Shown piece by piece: positions 16,881 to 24,665 of a stretch of 29,393 bases of DNA. The first letter of the stretch is position 1. Every line of letters starts with the position of its first letter. The notes beneath the pieces were generated by a model, which made no database searches, was not told where the DNA came from, and saw only the letters and a program-made list of their open reading frames with translations. Location of the stretch: positions 1 through 29,393 of the forward strand of contig CABQMV010000007.1 of assembly GCA_902465325.1 (NCBI GenBank), read 5' to 3'. This DNA is from an uncultured Oscillospiraceae bacterium (GTDB lineage Bacteria; Bacillota; Clostridia; UBA1212; SIG427). Position numbers and translations under genes: made by a program.

Positions 16881-19133
16881 TCAAAACAGGTTGCCCGGCG
16901 CAATGTCCCGTACAAATCCCGTGATTTTGTTTCCCGCCTTAGGCGGCTCAAAGCTCCCCAACAGCCTTAAGAGCACAGAGCGCCTAGGAGCCTTTATCAG
17001 AATGCGCCACCGGTATTTATTATTCAGCTTCGGCACCCCGGCCCGGGTAAGCCCCAGGATCTCAATGCCGGCGCTCTCATTCGCCAGACTTTTAGCCAGG
17101 AGATTCAGCTGCTGCCGGCACTTGACTCCGTAATCAAACACAGCTCGGTCATCCGTACCGATGATTCCTATAACCGCCATGGTGCAGAAGGGCGGGTAAT
17201 ACAACGCCTGCCGCAGGCGAATCTCCTTACGGTAAAAGGCAGCATAGTCCTGGGCGCAGGCAGCCAGCAAAGCGTAGTGATCAATGTCAAAGGCCTGTAT
17301 CAGGACTCTTCCCGGCTTATCCCCTCGGCCAGCCCGGCCGGAAACCTGAGTCAGCAGCTGAAAGGCCCTCTCAGCCGCACGGTAGTCCTGACTGTTCAGT
17401 ATGCTGTCTGACGACAGGACGCCTACCAGTGTTACATTGGGGAAATCATGACCTTTGGCAATCATCTGGGTCCCAACCAGGATATCACCGCCCCCCTTGG
17501 TAAAATCCTCCAAAACCCGGGCATGGCCCTCTTTCCCTGCTGTGGTGTCCGCATCCATCCGTACAATTTTTGCCTGCGGAAACAGCTGGGACAAAGCTTC
17601 CTGAACCTTCTGTGTGCCGAAGGCTCTCCTGTCAAAGGCTTCGCTGCCGCAGCAGGGACACTGCTTCGGCATAATCACCGTATTTCCGCAATAGTGGCAG
17701 ATCAGCCGGTTCGTACTGGCATGGTAGGTCATAGGAATATTACACTTTCCGCATTTCAGACTCTTTCCGCAGCCTGTACAAAGTACATGCCCGGAAAAGC
17801 CTCTTCTGTGCACAAAAAGGACAGACTGCTCTCCCGCCTCCAGGTTTTCCTGCAGGGCCGCCGTCAGCGGCCGGCTGAACAGACTCCGTTCTCCCGCATT
17901 TAACTCTTCTCTCATATCTACAAGCTTTACCTGAGGCAGCGGCCGCCGGTTTACTCTTTCTGTCAGAGGCACATACAAAATCTCTCCTCTTTTCGCCCGG
18001 CAGAAGGTTTCCACCGATGGGGTAGCAGAACCCAGCAGCACCGTGCCTCCGTCTAACCTGCCCCGCAGTACAGCAATTTCTCTGGCATGATAGCGCGGCT
18101 GCTGTTCCTCTGATTTATAGGTAAGCTCATGCTCTTCGTCCAGGATAATCAGCTGTGTATGGGAAAATGGCGCAAAAACAGCAGATCTGGCACCCAGAAC
18201 CACAGACACCTCTCCTGACCGGATTCTGTCCCACTCCCTGTGCCTGGCACCGTCGCTGAGTCTGCTGTGAAGAACGGCCACCCGGCTGCCAAAACGTCCC
18301 GTAAACCGGGCTGACATCTGGGGGGTAAGAGAAATTTCCGGAACCAATACAATAGAATTGCCGCCGCAGTTTAAAACCTTTTCAATAAGCTGCAGATAGA
18401 TTTCCGTTTTCCCGCTTCCGGTAACTCCATGAAGCAAAATCTCCTGAAAGCCCTGTCGGTCCAGTACTGCCGCCACAGTCTCATAGGCCTGTCTCTGCTG
18501 CTGGGTCAGAGGCTGAGACGGATACGGCGGGACCGTCTCTGCGTCCTCCGGGGAAACTGTCTGTACAAGCCCTTTCACAGTCGTCACATACCCATGCTTC
18601 TCCAGTGTCCGGAGTACAGAAGCCGTACAGCCCGCGCTCCGCAGAAGCTCCCGGGAAGGCGCACGGCCGCCGCAGTCTCTTAAGTACTCCAGTACCTTGA
18701 TCTGCGCAATATTTCTGAAATTTTCCCCGGCTATCACCTGGTCCGCCTGAGAGACGGGAAAGCACAATGCGGTAATGTTGCAGCGCCTGCCCCGGCCGCC
18801 CTCCGGCGGCATCAGGCAGCGTACGCAGTCTCCCATAGAGCACAGATACAATCGCTGCATTTTCTCTGCCAGTTTCATTTCCTTCTCCGTCAGAGGAATT
18901 AGGTCCCCCTCCAGGCGGTTTATTTCTTTCAGCCGATACGGGCCCTCTTTCCCCTCTGGTCTCTCCGGATACACATGCCAGACAACGCCCCTTTTTTCCG
19001 TATTATTCCTGCCAAAGGGCAGGCTGACAAAAACGCCGGGAGCCATTTGATCCACCATAGCCTCCGGCACTTGGTAGGAATAGGTGCCGTTAAGGGCAGC
19101 ACTGCTTTGCAATAAATATACTTCAACTGTCAT
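16881..19133 (-). CDS. priA: Primosomal protein N' (replication restart helicase PriA)
   Basis: This 750-residue superfamily-2 DNA helicase recognises stalled forks and loads the replicative helicase. The N-terminal 3'-DNA-binding domain (1-105) is followed by a winged-helix region and the helicase core: Walker A GVTGSGKTE (236-244), DEEH box (332-335), GSATPS (368-373) and, in lobe 2, GTQMIAKGHDF. Between the lobes are eight cysteines (452, 455, 461, 464, 479, 482, 492, 495) forming the two zinc sites typical of PriA. The ATG has AAGGGG 11 bases upstream. A perfect 12-base-pair hairpin lies just before it, so the gene may depend on read-through or on an internal promoter. Confidence 0.97.
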   Translation of the reverse strand: MTVEVYLLQSSAALNGTYSYQVPEAMVDQMAPGVFVSLPFGRNNTEKRGVVWHVYPERPEGKEGPYRLKEINRLEGDLIPLTEKEMKLAEKMQRLYLCSMGDCVRCLMPPEGGRGRRCNITALCFPVSQADQVIAGENFRNIAQIKVLEYLRDCGGRAPSRELLRSAGCTASVLRTLEKHGYVTTVKGLVQTVSPEDAETVPPYPSQPLTQQQRQAYETVAAVLDRQGFQEILLHGVTGSGKTEIYLQLIEKVLNCGGNSIVLVPEISLTPQMSARFTGRFGSRVAVLHSRLSDGARHREWDRIRSGEVSVVLGARSAVFAPFSHTQLIILDEEHELTYKSEEQQPRYHAREIAVLRGRLDGGTVLLGSATPSVETFCRAKRGEILYVPLTERVNRRPLPQVKLVDMREELNAGERSLFSRPLTAALQENLEAGEQSVLFVHRRGFSGHVLCTGCGKSLKCGKCNIPMTYHASTNRLICHYCGNTVIMPKQCPCCGSEAFDRRAFGTQKVQEALSQLFPQAKIVRMDADTTAGKEGHARVLEDFTKGGGDILVGTQMIAKGHDFPNVTLVGVLSSDSILNSQDYRAAERAFQLLTQVSGRAGRGDKPGRVLIQAFDIDHYALLAACAQDYAAFYRKEIRLRQALYYPPFCTMAVIGIIGTDDRAVFDYGVKCRQQLNLLAKSLANESAGIEILGLTRAGVPKLNNKYRWRILIKAPRRSVLLRLLGSFEPPKAGNKITGFVRDIAPGNLF

Positions 19134-19149
19134 TGGCCGTATTTCCCCT

Positions 19150-19192
19150 TAATAATCAAAAGGACTGCTTCAAGGTCAGTTTGAAGCAGTCC
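19150..19192 (-). terminator. Intrinsic terminator after the P-loop gene, just upstream of priA
   Basis: GGACTGCTTCAA (19162-19173) pairs perfectly with TTGAAGCAGTCC (19181-19192) around a 7-base loop. On the minus strand the stem is followed by TTTTGATTATT, an interrupted U-tract. It lies 20 bases past the P-loop gene stop and 28 bases before the priA ATG. Confidence 0.8.
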
Positions 19193-19212
19193 GCGTACAT
19201 TTGTGCAAGAAA

Positions 19213-19620
19213 TCAGAGATACTTTGTAATAAACGCCGGGATATTGCCTTCGTCCCCGTTGATGCTCATGTAAAAATCTACGTTGTGTTCTTTGGAAAGT
19301 TTATCGATTCCTTCAAAAAACCTGCTGAGCTCCACTGCGCTTTGGTCTACTATGTACGTAAGACCATCAATAAATATTGTCTCTATATCATAATTCTGTG
19401 AGGCTATGCCGCAGATAAAACCAAGAAATGCCTCGGCACCCTGCACAGGATAGTCCAGTATGTTGACAAAACGAATGTTATGATCCAGTTTCAGCTTCAG
19501 CTCGTCGCTGTCATCAATATAAATCACGTTCCCCTTAGACTGCGCCACTAAGCCATTGGCTGAATCAAGCATATGTTTTGTCTTTCCTGTGCCCTTCCTG
19601 CCATAATATACCTTAACCAT
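19213..19620 (-). CDS. Small P-loop NTP-binding protein of unknown function
   Basis: This 135-residue protein has a clear Walker A motif, GRKGTGKT (7-14), and a likely Walker B, TIFIDG (81-86), with D85 after a hydrophobic strand. The fold is a short RecA/AAA-like core with no extra DNA-binding domain. The start ATG at 19620 has GGAGG 8 bases upstream; an overlapping ATG is out of frame. It has its own promoter and terminator, so it is a single-gene unit on the same strand between the SSB-like gene and priA. I do not recognise a named family. DNA-related ATPase and signalling roles are both possible. Confidence 0.82.
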   Translation of the reverse strand: MVKVYYGRKGTGKTKHMLDSANGLVAQSKGNVIYIDDSDELKLKLDHNIRFVNILDYPVQGAEAFLGFICGIASQNYDIETIFIDGLTYIVDQSAVELSRFFEGIDKLSKEHNVDFYMSINGDEGNIPAFITKYL

Positions 19621-19654
19621 GTCATGCACCTCCGTACTTGTTTTCTTGTGATTA

Positions 19655-19683
19655 AGTGTAGCATAAAAACAGCCGGATGGCAA
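19655..19683 (-). promoter_or_regulatory. Promoter for the P-loop gene
   Basis: On the minus strand: -35 TTGCCA (19683-19678), 17-base spacer, -10 TACACT (19660-19655) preceded by TGC, an extended -10. Transcription would start about 30 bases before the ATG at 19620, consistent with that start. Confidence 0.7.
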
Positions 19684-19714
19684 GGGGCCGTGCACACAGC
19701 CGCAGCATAAAAAG

Positions 19715-19751
19715 CAAAAAAACAAACCAGCCTCTATTCAAAAGAGTCTGG
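19715..19751 (-). terminator. Intrinsic terminator after the SSB-like gene
   Basis: On the minus strand CCAG-A-CTCT pairs with AGAG-G-CTGG (19751-19727) with one A/G mismatch and a 7-base loop. It is followed by TTTGTTTTTTT. It lies 34 bases downstream of the SSB-like stop codon. Confidence 0.78.
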
Positions 19752-19785
19752 CCCCCAGCCCGTCTGCCAGTCCTTGTATTGGAAA

Positions 19786-20442
19786 TCAAACGGACTCTTC
19801 CGTCCGGGGTTCCTTTTCTAAAAGCTCCAGCTTAGAGATGGACACCTCATAGGCAACCTTATCCAGTACAGAGCCGTCCGGAAGCTTTTTCTGATACTTC
19901 CTGCTTTGAATCCGTCCTGTAATCCGCACATTATCGCCTACCTGCCGTTTCCCGCAGTAGCGGGCGTTCCGGCCCCAGGAAATACAGGGAATATAGTCGG
20001 ATTTATTATATGCCCGGTTCACTGCCAGTAAAATATCTGTAATTTCTCTATTGAAGGGAGTGGTCCTATACACCGGCGGCTTACAAATAAAACCGTTGAG
20101 CACCACCTGATTGATATCCTGCATTCTTTCTCTTTCTTCAATAAAATCAATTTCTCTGGCAAAAACCATCAGAGACAGCCGGGGACCGCCATTTAATGAA
20201 TTATAAGAGCGGAATTGTCCCTCTATCCGTACAAAGCGTCCTGCCCTGTACTCGGAAATGTCCATAAGACGCTCCGACACAATAACCGGAATTGTATCAT
20301 AAGTATTACTCAGCCTCATAACGCTGACCGGAAAGCAATAAAAGCCCTCCCCATATACCTCGTGGCTAAATACAGGCTCTGTTTCTATTTTACCTGAAAT
20401 CACAGCAGAATTCCGTTCATTCAGGGTACCCGTCATATCCAT
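19786..20442 (-). CDS. Tandem OB-fold protein resembling single-stranded DNA-binding protein
   Basis: This 218-residue protein appears to contain two SSB-like OB folds in one chain. Repeat 1 (about 9-100) starts NSAVISGKIETEP and includes GRFVRIEGQFRSY. Repeat 2 (about 110-212) starts NQVVLNGFICKPP and includes VGDNVRITGRIQSRKY. Each has the SSB pattern of a first strand with conserved Gly, a beta-hairpin, and a late VRI(E/T)G strand. There is no acidic C-terminal tail of the DDxPF type that SSB uses to recruit partners. The ATG has AGGAAAGGACGG just upstream. It probably binds single-stranded DNA, but it is not the housekeeping Ssb. Its location two genes upstream of priA fits a replication or repair role, which is inference. 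Confidence 0.75.
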   Translation of the reverse strand: MDMTGTLNERNSAVISGKIETEPVFSHEVYGEGFYCFPVSVMRLSNTYDTIPVIVSERLMDISEYRAGRFVRIEGQFRSYNSLNGGPRLSLMVFAREIDFIEERERMQDINQVVLNGFICKPPVYRTTPFNREITDILLAVNRAYNKSDYIPCISWGRNARYCGKRQVGDNVRITGRIQSRKYQKKLPDGSVLDKVAYEVSISKLELLEKEPRTEESV

Positions 20443-20508
20443 TTTTCCGTCCTTTCCTCTATCCCCTCTATCGGCCGATCCTCGCTTTTGTTCTTATGAC
20501 GCCTGCTT

Positions 20509-20538
20509 ATTATATTACATTCTCTTTGAAAAATGCAA
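20509..20538 (-). promoter_or_regulatory. Probable promoter for the SSB-like gene
   Basis: On the minus strand a perfect TATAAT (20514-20509) follows TTGCAT (20538-20533) with an 18-base spacer. The leader to the ATG at 20442 would be about 60 bases and contains nothing else I recognise. Confidence 0.5.
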
Positions 20539-20547
20539 GTTTTACCA

Positions 20548-21318
20548 TTACGAGGCCTTCTGCACTCCATTATGATCCACATACCAGCTGCCCTTCAGCA
20601 GCAAATCTCCTACCGTTACAAACTGATAGCCCTCTTCCTGCAGGTGGCCGATAATCTCCGGAAGAGCCTGAACAGTATAATCGGTATCATTGTGGAACAA
20701 AACAATACTTCCCGAAGAAATATTGCCTGTAACGCGGTTAATAATATCGGCTTTAGACTTATTCTTCATCCAGTCCAGACTGTCTACAGACCACTGTATT
20801 GAAACCATTCCCTGTTCTTCTGCCATACGCAGGGCAGTATCGTTGTAATCTCCGGACGGCGCCCGGTAAAACATAGGCTTTGTTCCCGTTATCTTTGAAA
20901 TTGCCTGATTGCACTTTTCAATTTCCTCCCAGATCTGATCATCCGAGCTTTTAGAAGGCAATTTATGGGAATATGAATGGTTGGCAATCTCGTGTCCTGC
21001 AGCAGCCATCTGCTTTAAAGCCTCCGGATTCTTTTCCGCCCAGACACCCAGCACAAAAAAGGTACATTTTATACTATGGCGGTCTAAAATATCCAATATT
21101 TCAGGAATATCCTCTGCCCCCCAGGCACAGTTTATAGTTAAAGCTATTTTTTTATTGTTATCGTTATCTACACTATATATAGGAAGCGCTTTCCCCGAAG
21201 CTGCGGTCTCCTGAAGCTGACCGGCCGCGCTGAAAATAGCATAGAATAAAATCCCTGCCAGTAAGACAAATATGACAGGGATCAGAAAAGGTTTTACTTT
21301 ATAGGCTTTGATTAACAT
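20548..21318 (-). CDS. NodB-type polysaccharide deacetylase, membrane-anchored, with altered first motif
   Basis: This 256-residue protein has an N-terminal anchor helix (about 8-30) and an extracellular NodB domain (about 57-250) of the kind that deacetylates peptidoglycan or other N-acetyl sugars. Metal-site motif HSYSH is present (H114, H118), as are RAPSGDYN (152-159), WSVDSLDW and IVLFHN with H209. The usual first motif TFDDG is replaced by TINCAWG (61-67), so the normal catalytic-base and metal Asp residues are Asn and Cys. I believe a similar INxAWG form occurs in the YlxY/PdaB-like sporulation branch. The ATG at 21318 has GGTGAT close by; a GTG three codons earlier has no ribosome binding site. 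Activity is uncertain because of the motif change. Confidence 0.85.
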   Translation of the reverse strand: MLIKAYKVKPFLIPVIFVLLAGILFYAIFSAAGQLQETAASGKALPIYSVDNDNNKKIALTINCAWGAEDIPEILDILDRHSIKCTFFVLGVWAEKNPEALKQMAAAGHEIANHSYSHKLPSKSSDDQIWEEIEKCNQAISKITGTKPMFYRAPSGDYNDTALRMAEEQGMVSIQWSVDSLDWMKNKSKADIINRVTGNISSGSIVLFHNDTDYTVQALPEIIGHLQEEGYQFVTVGDLLLKGSWYVDHNGVQKAS

Positions 21319-21360
21319 AGCAATCACCGCATCAACATTCGTTCACGGTAATATGTATGT

Positions 21361-21783
21361 CTACAGGCGCTTGAGTATGTCTGCCCGTACCAGATTTCCC
21401 ATGCCGTCAATGACATAGGTCTGTATGTCCTCCCTCATTCCAAACAAATGCTCTAGGAATGCACTCCTGCCCTCTGTCCCGGGAAGACCGGCAATCATAA
21501 CCTGAGGATCTATGTTGCTTACCACTTCAGTGGCAGACTGAAATGCATTTTCAGAATAGACCACTGTCAGATCTGCATTCGCCTCCCGGGCCGCTCTGTG
21601 AAGCAGCTCCAGATCCTTAGCCCGTTTCTCCCAGTCGTCTAATATTTTATTCTGGATGCTGACGATATACAGCTCCGATCTGTGTTCGTCCGCAATTTTT
21701 CTACCTGCGGCAATGATCCGTTTACACGCCGCAGGATTGGTTACCCATACTAAGATGGGCTTTTCTGTATATTCAGAATTCAT
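21361..21783 (-). CDS. Single-domain universal-stress-protein-like (HUP fold) protein
   Basis: This 140-residue protein resembles the USP-type domain found in KdpD sensor kinases and stand-alone UspA-like proteins. It begins EKPILVWVTNPAACKRIIAAG, has alternating strands and helices (ELYIVSI, ADLTVVYS, PQVMIAGLPG), and ends with VRADILKRL. An ATP-binding Gly motif (Gx2Gx9GS) is not evident, so nucleotide binding is doubtful. The ATG at 21783 has AAAGGA 11 bases upstream. The promoter start site rules out the longer upstream frame. It is monocistronic and its promoter is back to back with that of the YesL-like gene. Confidence 0.7.
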   Translation of the reverse strand: MNSEYTEKPILVWVTNPAACKRIIAAGRKIADEHRSELYIVSIQNKILDDWEKRAKDLELLHRAAREANADLTVVYSENAFQSATEVVSNIDPQVMIAGLPGTEGRSAFLEHLFGMREDIQTYVIDGMGNLVRADILKRL

Positions 21784-21827
21784 AATGAAAACAATCCTTT
21801 CTTCACTTTTGTACCCTCTGCTTTGAA

Positions 21828-21856
21828 AGTATACCACCCTTTCCGCTCCTGTGCAA
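21828..21856 (-). promoter_or_regulatory. Promoter for the USP-like gene
   Basis: On the minus strand: -35 TTGCAC (21856-21851), 17-base spacer, -10 TATACT (21833-21828) with TGG just before it (extended -10). The transcript would start near 21821, 38 bases before the ATG. Confidence 0.75.
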
Positions 21857-21872
21857 TTTACAGTGCCTGACA

Positions 21873-21901
21873 TTGAAGAATTGTAATTTGCGTGGTATAA
21901 T
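21873..21901 (+). promoter_or_regulatory. Promoter for the YesL-like/lipoprotein operon
   Basis: -35 TTGAAG (21873-21878), 17-base spacer, -10 TATAAT (21896-21901) with TGG before it. Transcription would start near 21908, so the in-frame ATG at 21907 cannot be used in a normal leader. The ATG at 21943 is the real start. Confidence 0.78.
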
Positions 21902-21942
21902 GCATGATGTATTTTTACTCTGGTTTTAGGGAGCAATGGTTC

Positions 21943-23007
21943 ATGAAATTTTTTAAAATGGTACAGTTTACCACGGAAGGAAAAGGCGTTGATAAAAATG
22001 CGCCTCCGAAGTGGGCTTTTTTTCGATATATTGAGCTTCTGTGGAGAAAACGGTTTAAGCTGATAGGAGCGAACCTGCTGTATTTCAGCTTTAATCTTCT
22101 GCTTACACTGCTGGTCGTTGTGATTCTCTACATTCTCTCTTCTCTGTCCCTTACAGTGGCCGGGATTACGAACATAAACGAATGGATGGAAAGCGCCTTA
22201 AATATGGATACATTTTTCCGGGTACTGCTCATTACGCTGATCATGTTTACCTGTATTCCGATTTTTGCCACAGGACCCTTTCAGGCGGGCTTTACATATT
22301 TACTGAAGAGTTTTGTGAAAGAGGAACCGGTATTTTTATGGACCGATTTTACCACGAAGACCAGAAGCAATAAAAAGTTAAGCATTCAGGTCAGTATTAT
22401 CAACGGCGTCATTGGCTTTCTGCTCATACTGGACGCGGTAGTCTATATAGCCATCGCCAATGATACCTCTGGAATTTATAAAAGCATCCCGGCGCCGTTT
22501 CTGTTTATTGCCGCCATATTTATTGTTTTTGGCTTTGCTCTGTTCTTTATGATGAATCTGTACATCTATCCCATGATTGTTACATTTCACATCACACTGA
22601 AACAGCTGTACAAAAATGCCTTTATTTTTGCCTTTGTAAAGTGGCTGCCAAATCTATTGATATTGGTTGCCGACCTGCTGCTGGTGTCCATTCCGCTGTT
22701 TTTTATTCCCGGCACCGCTGCATTTTACATATCTGGCATTCTGTTCGTGTTTATAACACCGGCACTGATAGGTTTTACCAACAATTTCTATGTGCAGCCC
22801 ATTATAAAAAAATATATGATTGATAATGAAGCGGCAGATAGATCCACCCGTACACCAAAACAGCCTGCCTATCCCGATTTTGTCCCCACAGAAGGGATGC
22901 AGCGTTTTGTCAACGGCCGGTATCTGGACGATGAAGAATATGCACAATATTTGAAAAACAAAGAAGTTGAGGAGAAAAAGGAAAATGAAAAACAAGAAGA
23001 CAAATAA
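21943..23007 (+). CDS. YesL/DUF624-like membrane protein
   Basis: This 354-residue integral membrane protein has about six hydrophobic helices (around 42-67, 90-115, 155-180, 190-220, 235-260, 262-290). The YesL/DUF624 pattern is visible: a cytoplasmic N-terminus leading to a helix, then GPFQAGFTYLLKSF and EEPVFLWTDF (about 118-142). Such proteins often sit near carbohydrate or envelope genes and their function is unknown. A charged cytoplasmic tail (about 300-354) contains FVNGRYLDDEEYAQYL and ends in a Lys/Glu run. The start has AGGGAG 9 bases upstream and agrees with the promoter. Its last 23 bases overlap the lipoprotein gene, so the two are co-expressed. Confidence 0.8.
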   Translation: MKFFKMVQFTTEGKGVDKNAPPKWAFFRYIELLWRKRFKLIGANLLYFSFNLLLTLLVVVILYILSSLSLTVAGITNINEWMESALNMDTFFRVLLITLIMFTCIPIFATGPFQAGFTYLLKSFVKEEPVFLWTDFTTKTRSNKKLSIQVSIINGVIGFLLILDAVVYIAIANDTSGIYKSIPAPFLFIAAIFIVFGFALFFMMNLYIYPMIVTFHITLKQLYKNAFIFAFVKWLPNLLILVADLLLVSIPLFFIPGTAAFYISGILFVFITPALIGFTNNFYVQPIIKKYMIDNEAADRSTRTPKQPAYPDFVPTEGMQRFVNGRYLDDEEYAQYLKNKEVEEKKENEKQEDK

Positions 23008-23950
23008 AAATTCACTATGGACAGCAGCCGCTGTTTTGGGGTTGCTGCTCTGTTCCTTATTGCTGATGGGCGGTTGTTCCGCAACAGAAGATACAAAGCA
23101 GCCTGCTCTTACAGAAACCGGTCCTACTGCGGCCCCTGCTCCTACAGAAATCCCGATTAATCCGGACGGTACTACCATTAAAGACCGCTTTGTTCCGCCG
23201 GACGGTTTTACCCGAATTGAGGCGGAGGCAGGGTCTTTCGGGGAATATTTGCAGAATTTTGAGCTCAAGCCTTATGGGGAAAATGCCTATTATTACGACG
23301 ATACCGTAAATGAGCAAGGCGGAACCGTGGGCGTTTTTAATCAGGACGTCACCAGATGGCAGCAGTGTGCAGATTCCATTATGCGCCTTCACGCAGAATA
23401 TCTGTTTGAAAAAGGAGAATACGATAAAATATCTTATAATTTTACCGCTGGATTTCAATGTGATTTTGCCAATTGGAGACAGGGGAAAAGGGTAAAAGTA
23501 AGCGGAAGCAAATGCGCTTGGGTACAGAAAGCCGATCCCAGCACCACCAAGGATACCCTGGAATCTTATCTGGATTTTGTCTATCAATACGCCAATACAG
23601 AATCTCTGCAGAACCAGCTGATACAGGTTTCCCCTGACGATATAAAAATAGGAGACTCTTTCATTATCACCTCCTATCAGATGGAGGCAGAGCTGGGACA
23701 TGCTGTATTTGTAGCAGACATGGCACAGAATGAGGCCGGAGAAAAAATATATTTAATCTTTGAGGGAACCACCCCTGCCTCTCAAATTTGTCTGGCTAAG
23801 AGCAACGATTCCCCCTATGGCTACTGGCTGGGGCTGAAGGACGACGGAACGCTGGAAATTACAAAAACCGTCTATGACACCGAAACAGAAAGCTATAAAG
23901 AAAAAACCTGGGTCTGCCCGGGAAAATATATTAGAAGATTTGCAGAATAG
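22985..23950 (+). CDS. Lipoprotein with DUF4846-like domain
   Basis: This 321-residue protein has a lipoprotein signal: basic start (MKNKKTNKN), hydrophobic core and lipobox LMGGC with C31 as the lipidated residue. A Thr/Pro/Ala-rich linker (about 35-60) leads to a folded domain from about 70. The pattern GFTRIEAEAGSFGEYLQNF LKPYG followed by a tyrosine-rich YYYDD is typical of DUF4846. The region around 105-160 (QCADSIMRLHAEYLF, FTAGFQCDF) also fits. The function of the domain is not known to me. The ATG at 22985 has GGAG 10 bases upstream; an upstream TTG lies before that site. It overlaps the YesL-like gene, and physical association in the membrane is plausible. Confidence 0.8.
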   Translation: MKNKKTNKNSLWTAAAVLGLLLCSLLLMGGCSATEDTKQPALTETGPTAAPAPTEIPINPDGTTIKDRFVPPDGFTRIEAEAGSFGEYLQNFELKPYGENAYYYDDTVNEQGGTVGVFNQDVTRWQQCADSIMRLHAEYLFEKGEYDKISYNFTAGFQCDFANWRQGKRVKVSGSKCAWVQKADPSTTKDTLESYLDFVYQYANTESLQNQLIQVSPDDIKIGDSFIITSYQMEAELGHAVFVADMAQNEAGEKIYLIFEGTTPASQICLAKSNDSPYGYWLGLKDDGTLEITKTVYDTETESYKEKTWVCPGKYIRRFAE

Positions 23951-24047
23951 AAATTTCCGCTTTGGAGATTCATTTTGCCGACTAAATACAGAGCGGCAGC
24001 TTGGATTTTGAAAAATGAACAATAATAACGAAAGGAGGACCAAAGAA

Positions 24048-24581
24048 ATGGATTTGAAAGGGACAAAAACAGAAAAAAACCTGCTGGAAGCCTTTGCAGG
24101 TGAATCACAGGCGCGAAACAAGTATACCTACTTTGCTTCTGTGGCCAAAAAGGAAGGGTATCAGCAGATCGCCGCTATTTTTGAACAGACAGCAAACAAT
24201 GAAAAAGAACATGCAAAACTTTGGTTCAAAGCCTTGGGAGAGCTGGGAACTACCCCGGAAAATCTGGCGGCGGCAGCGGCCGGTGAAAACTACGAATGGA
24301 CAGATATGTATGCCCGCTTTGCCAAAGAAGCAGAGGAGGAAGGCTTTACCGCTCTGGCAGCGCAGTTCCGGGCAGTGGCTGAAATTGAAAAGTCCCACGA
24401 AGAACGGTATCGGGCTCTGCTGAACAATGTGGACATGAAGGCCGTGTTTGAAAAGAGTCAGGAAACCATGTGGGAATGCAGAAACTGCGGACACCTGGCG
24501 ATGGGAAAGAAAGCACCTGAAGTATGTCCTGTATGCAACCATCCTCAGAGTTATTTTGAAGTAAGAAAAGAGAACTATTAA
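24048..24581 (+). CDS. Rubrerythrin, copy 2
   Basis: This 177-residue protein is a paralogue of the rubrerythrin at 15579-16118 and shares the order of diiron ligands ([25 protein letters not shown]) and the rubredoxin pairs CRNC and CPVCNHP. By eye the two are about two-thirds identical over the first 60 residues. It is expected to reduce peroxide in the cytoplasm. The ATG at 24048 is chosen because AAAGGAGG ends 9 bases before it; an in-frame ATG at 24015 lies upstream of that site. It is followed by a strong terminator. No clear promoter is visible in the 97 bases after the lipoprotein gene. Confidence 0.96.
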   Translation: MDLKGTKTEKNLLEAFAGESQARNKYTYFASVAKKEGYQQIAAIFEQTANNEKEHAKLWFKALGELGTTPENLAAAAAGENYEWTDMYARFAKEAEEEGFTALAAQFRAVAEIEKSHEERYRALLNNVDMKAVFEKSQETMWECRNCGHLAMGKKAPEVCPVCNHPQSYFEVRKENY

Positions 24582-24603
24582 TTCCTTTTCTCAATATGAA
24601 CAG

Positions 24604-24632
24604 CGGCAGAGCAGGGCTCTGCCGTTTTATTT
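24604..24632 (+). terminator. Intrinsic terminator after rubrerythrin 2
   Basis: CGGCAGAGC (24604-24612) pairs perfectly with GCTCTGCCG (24616-24624) around a 3-base loop, followed by TTTTATTT. It lies 22 bases downstream of the stop codon. Confidence 0.9.
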
Positions 24633-24665
24633 CTGTCTGTATAAATTAGAATAGGTGGAATTTTG

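Noticed and set aside
23951..24047. Promoter for rubrerythrin 2 (TTTGGA / TAAATA, or TTGGAT / TAATAA)
   Set aside because: The first has poor hexamers, and the second would place the start site inside the ribosome binding site. Rubrerythrin 2 may be read from the upstream operon instead.
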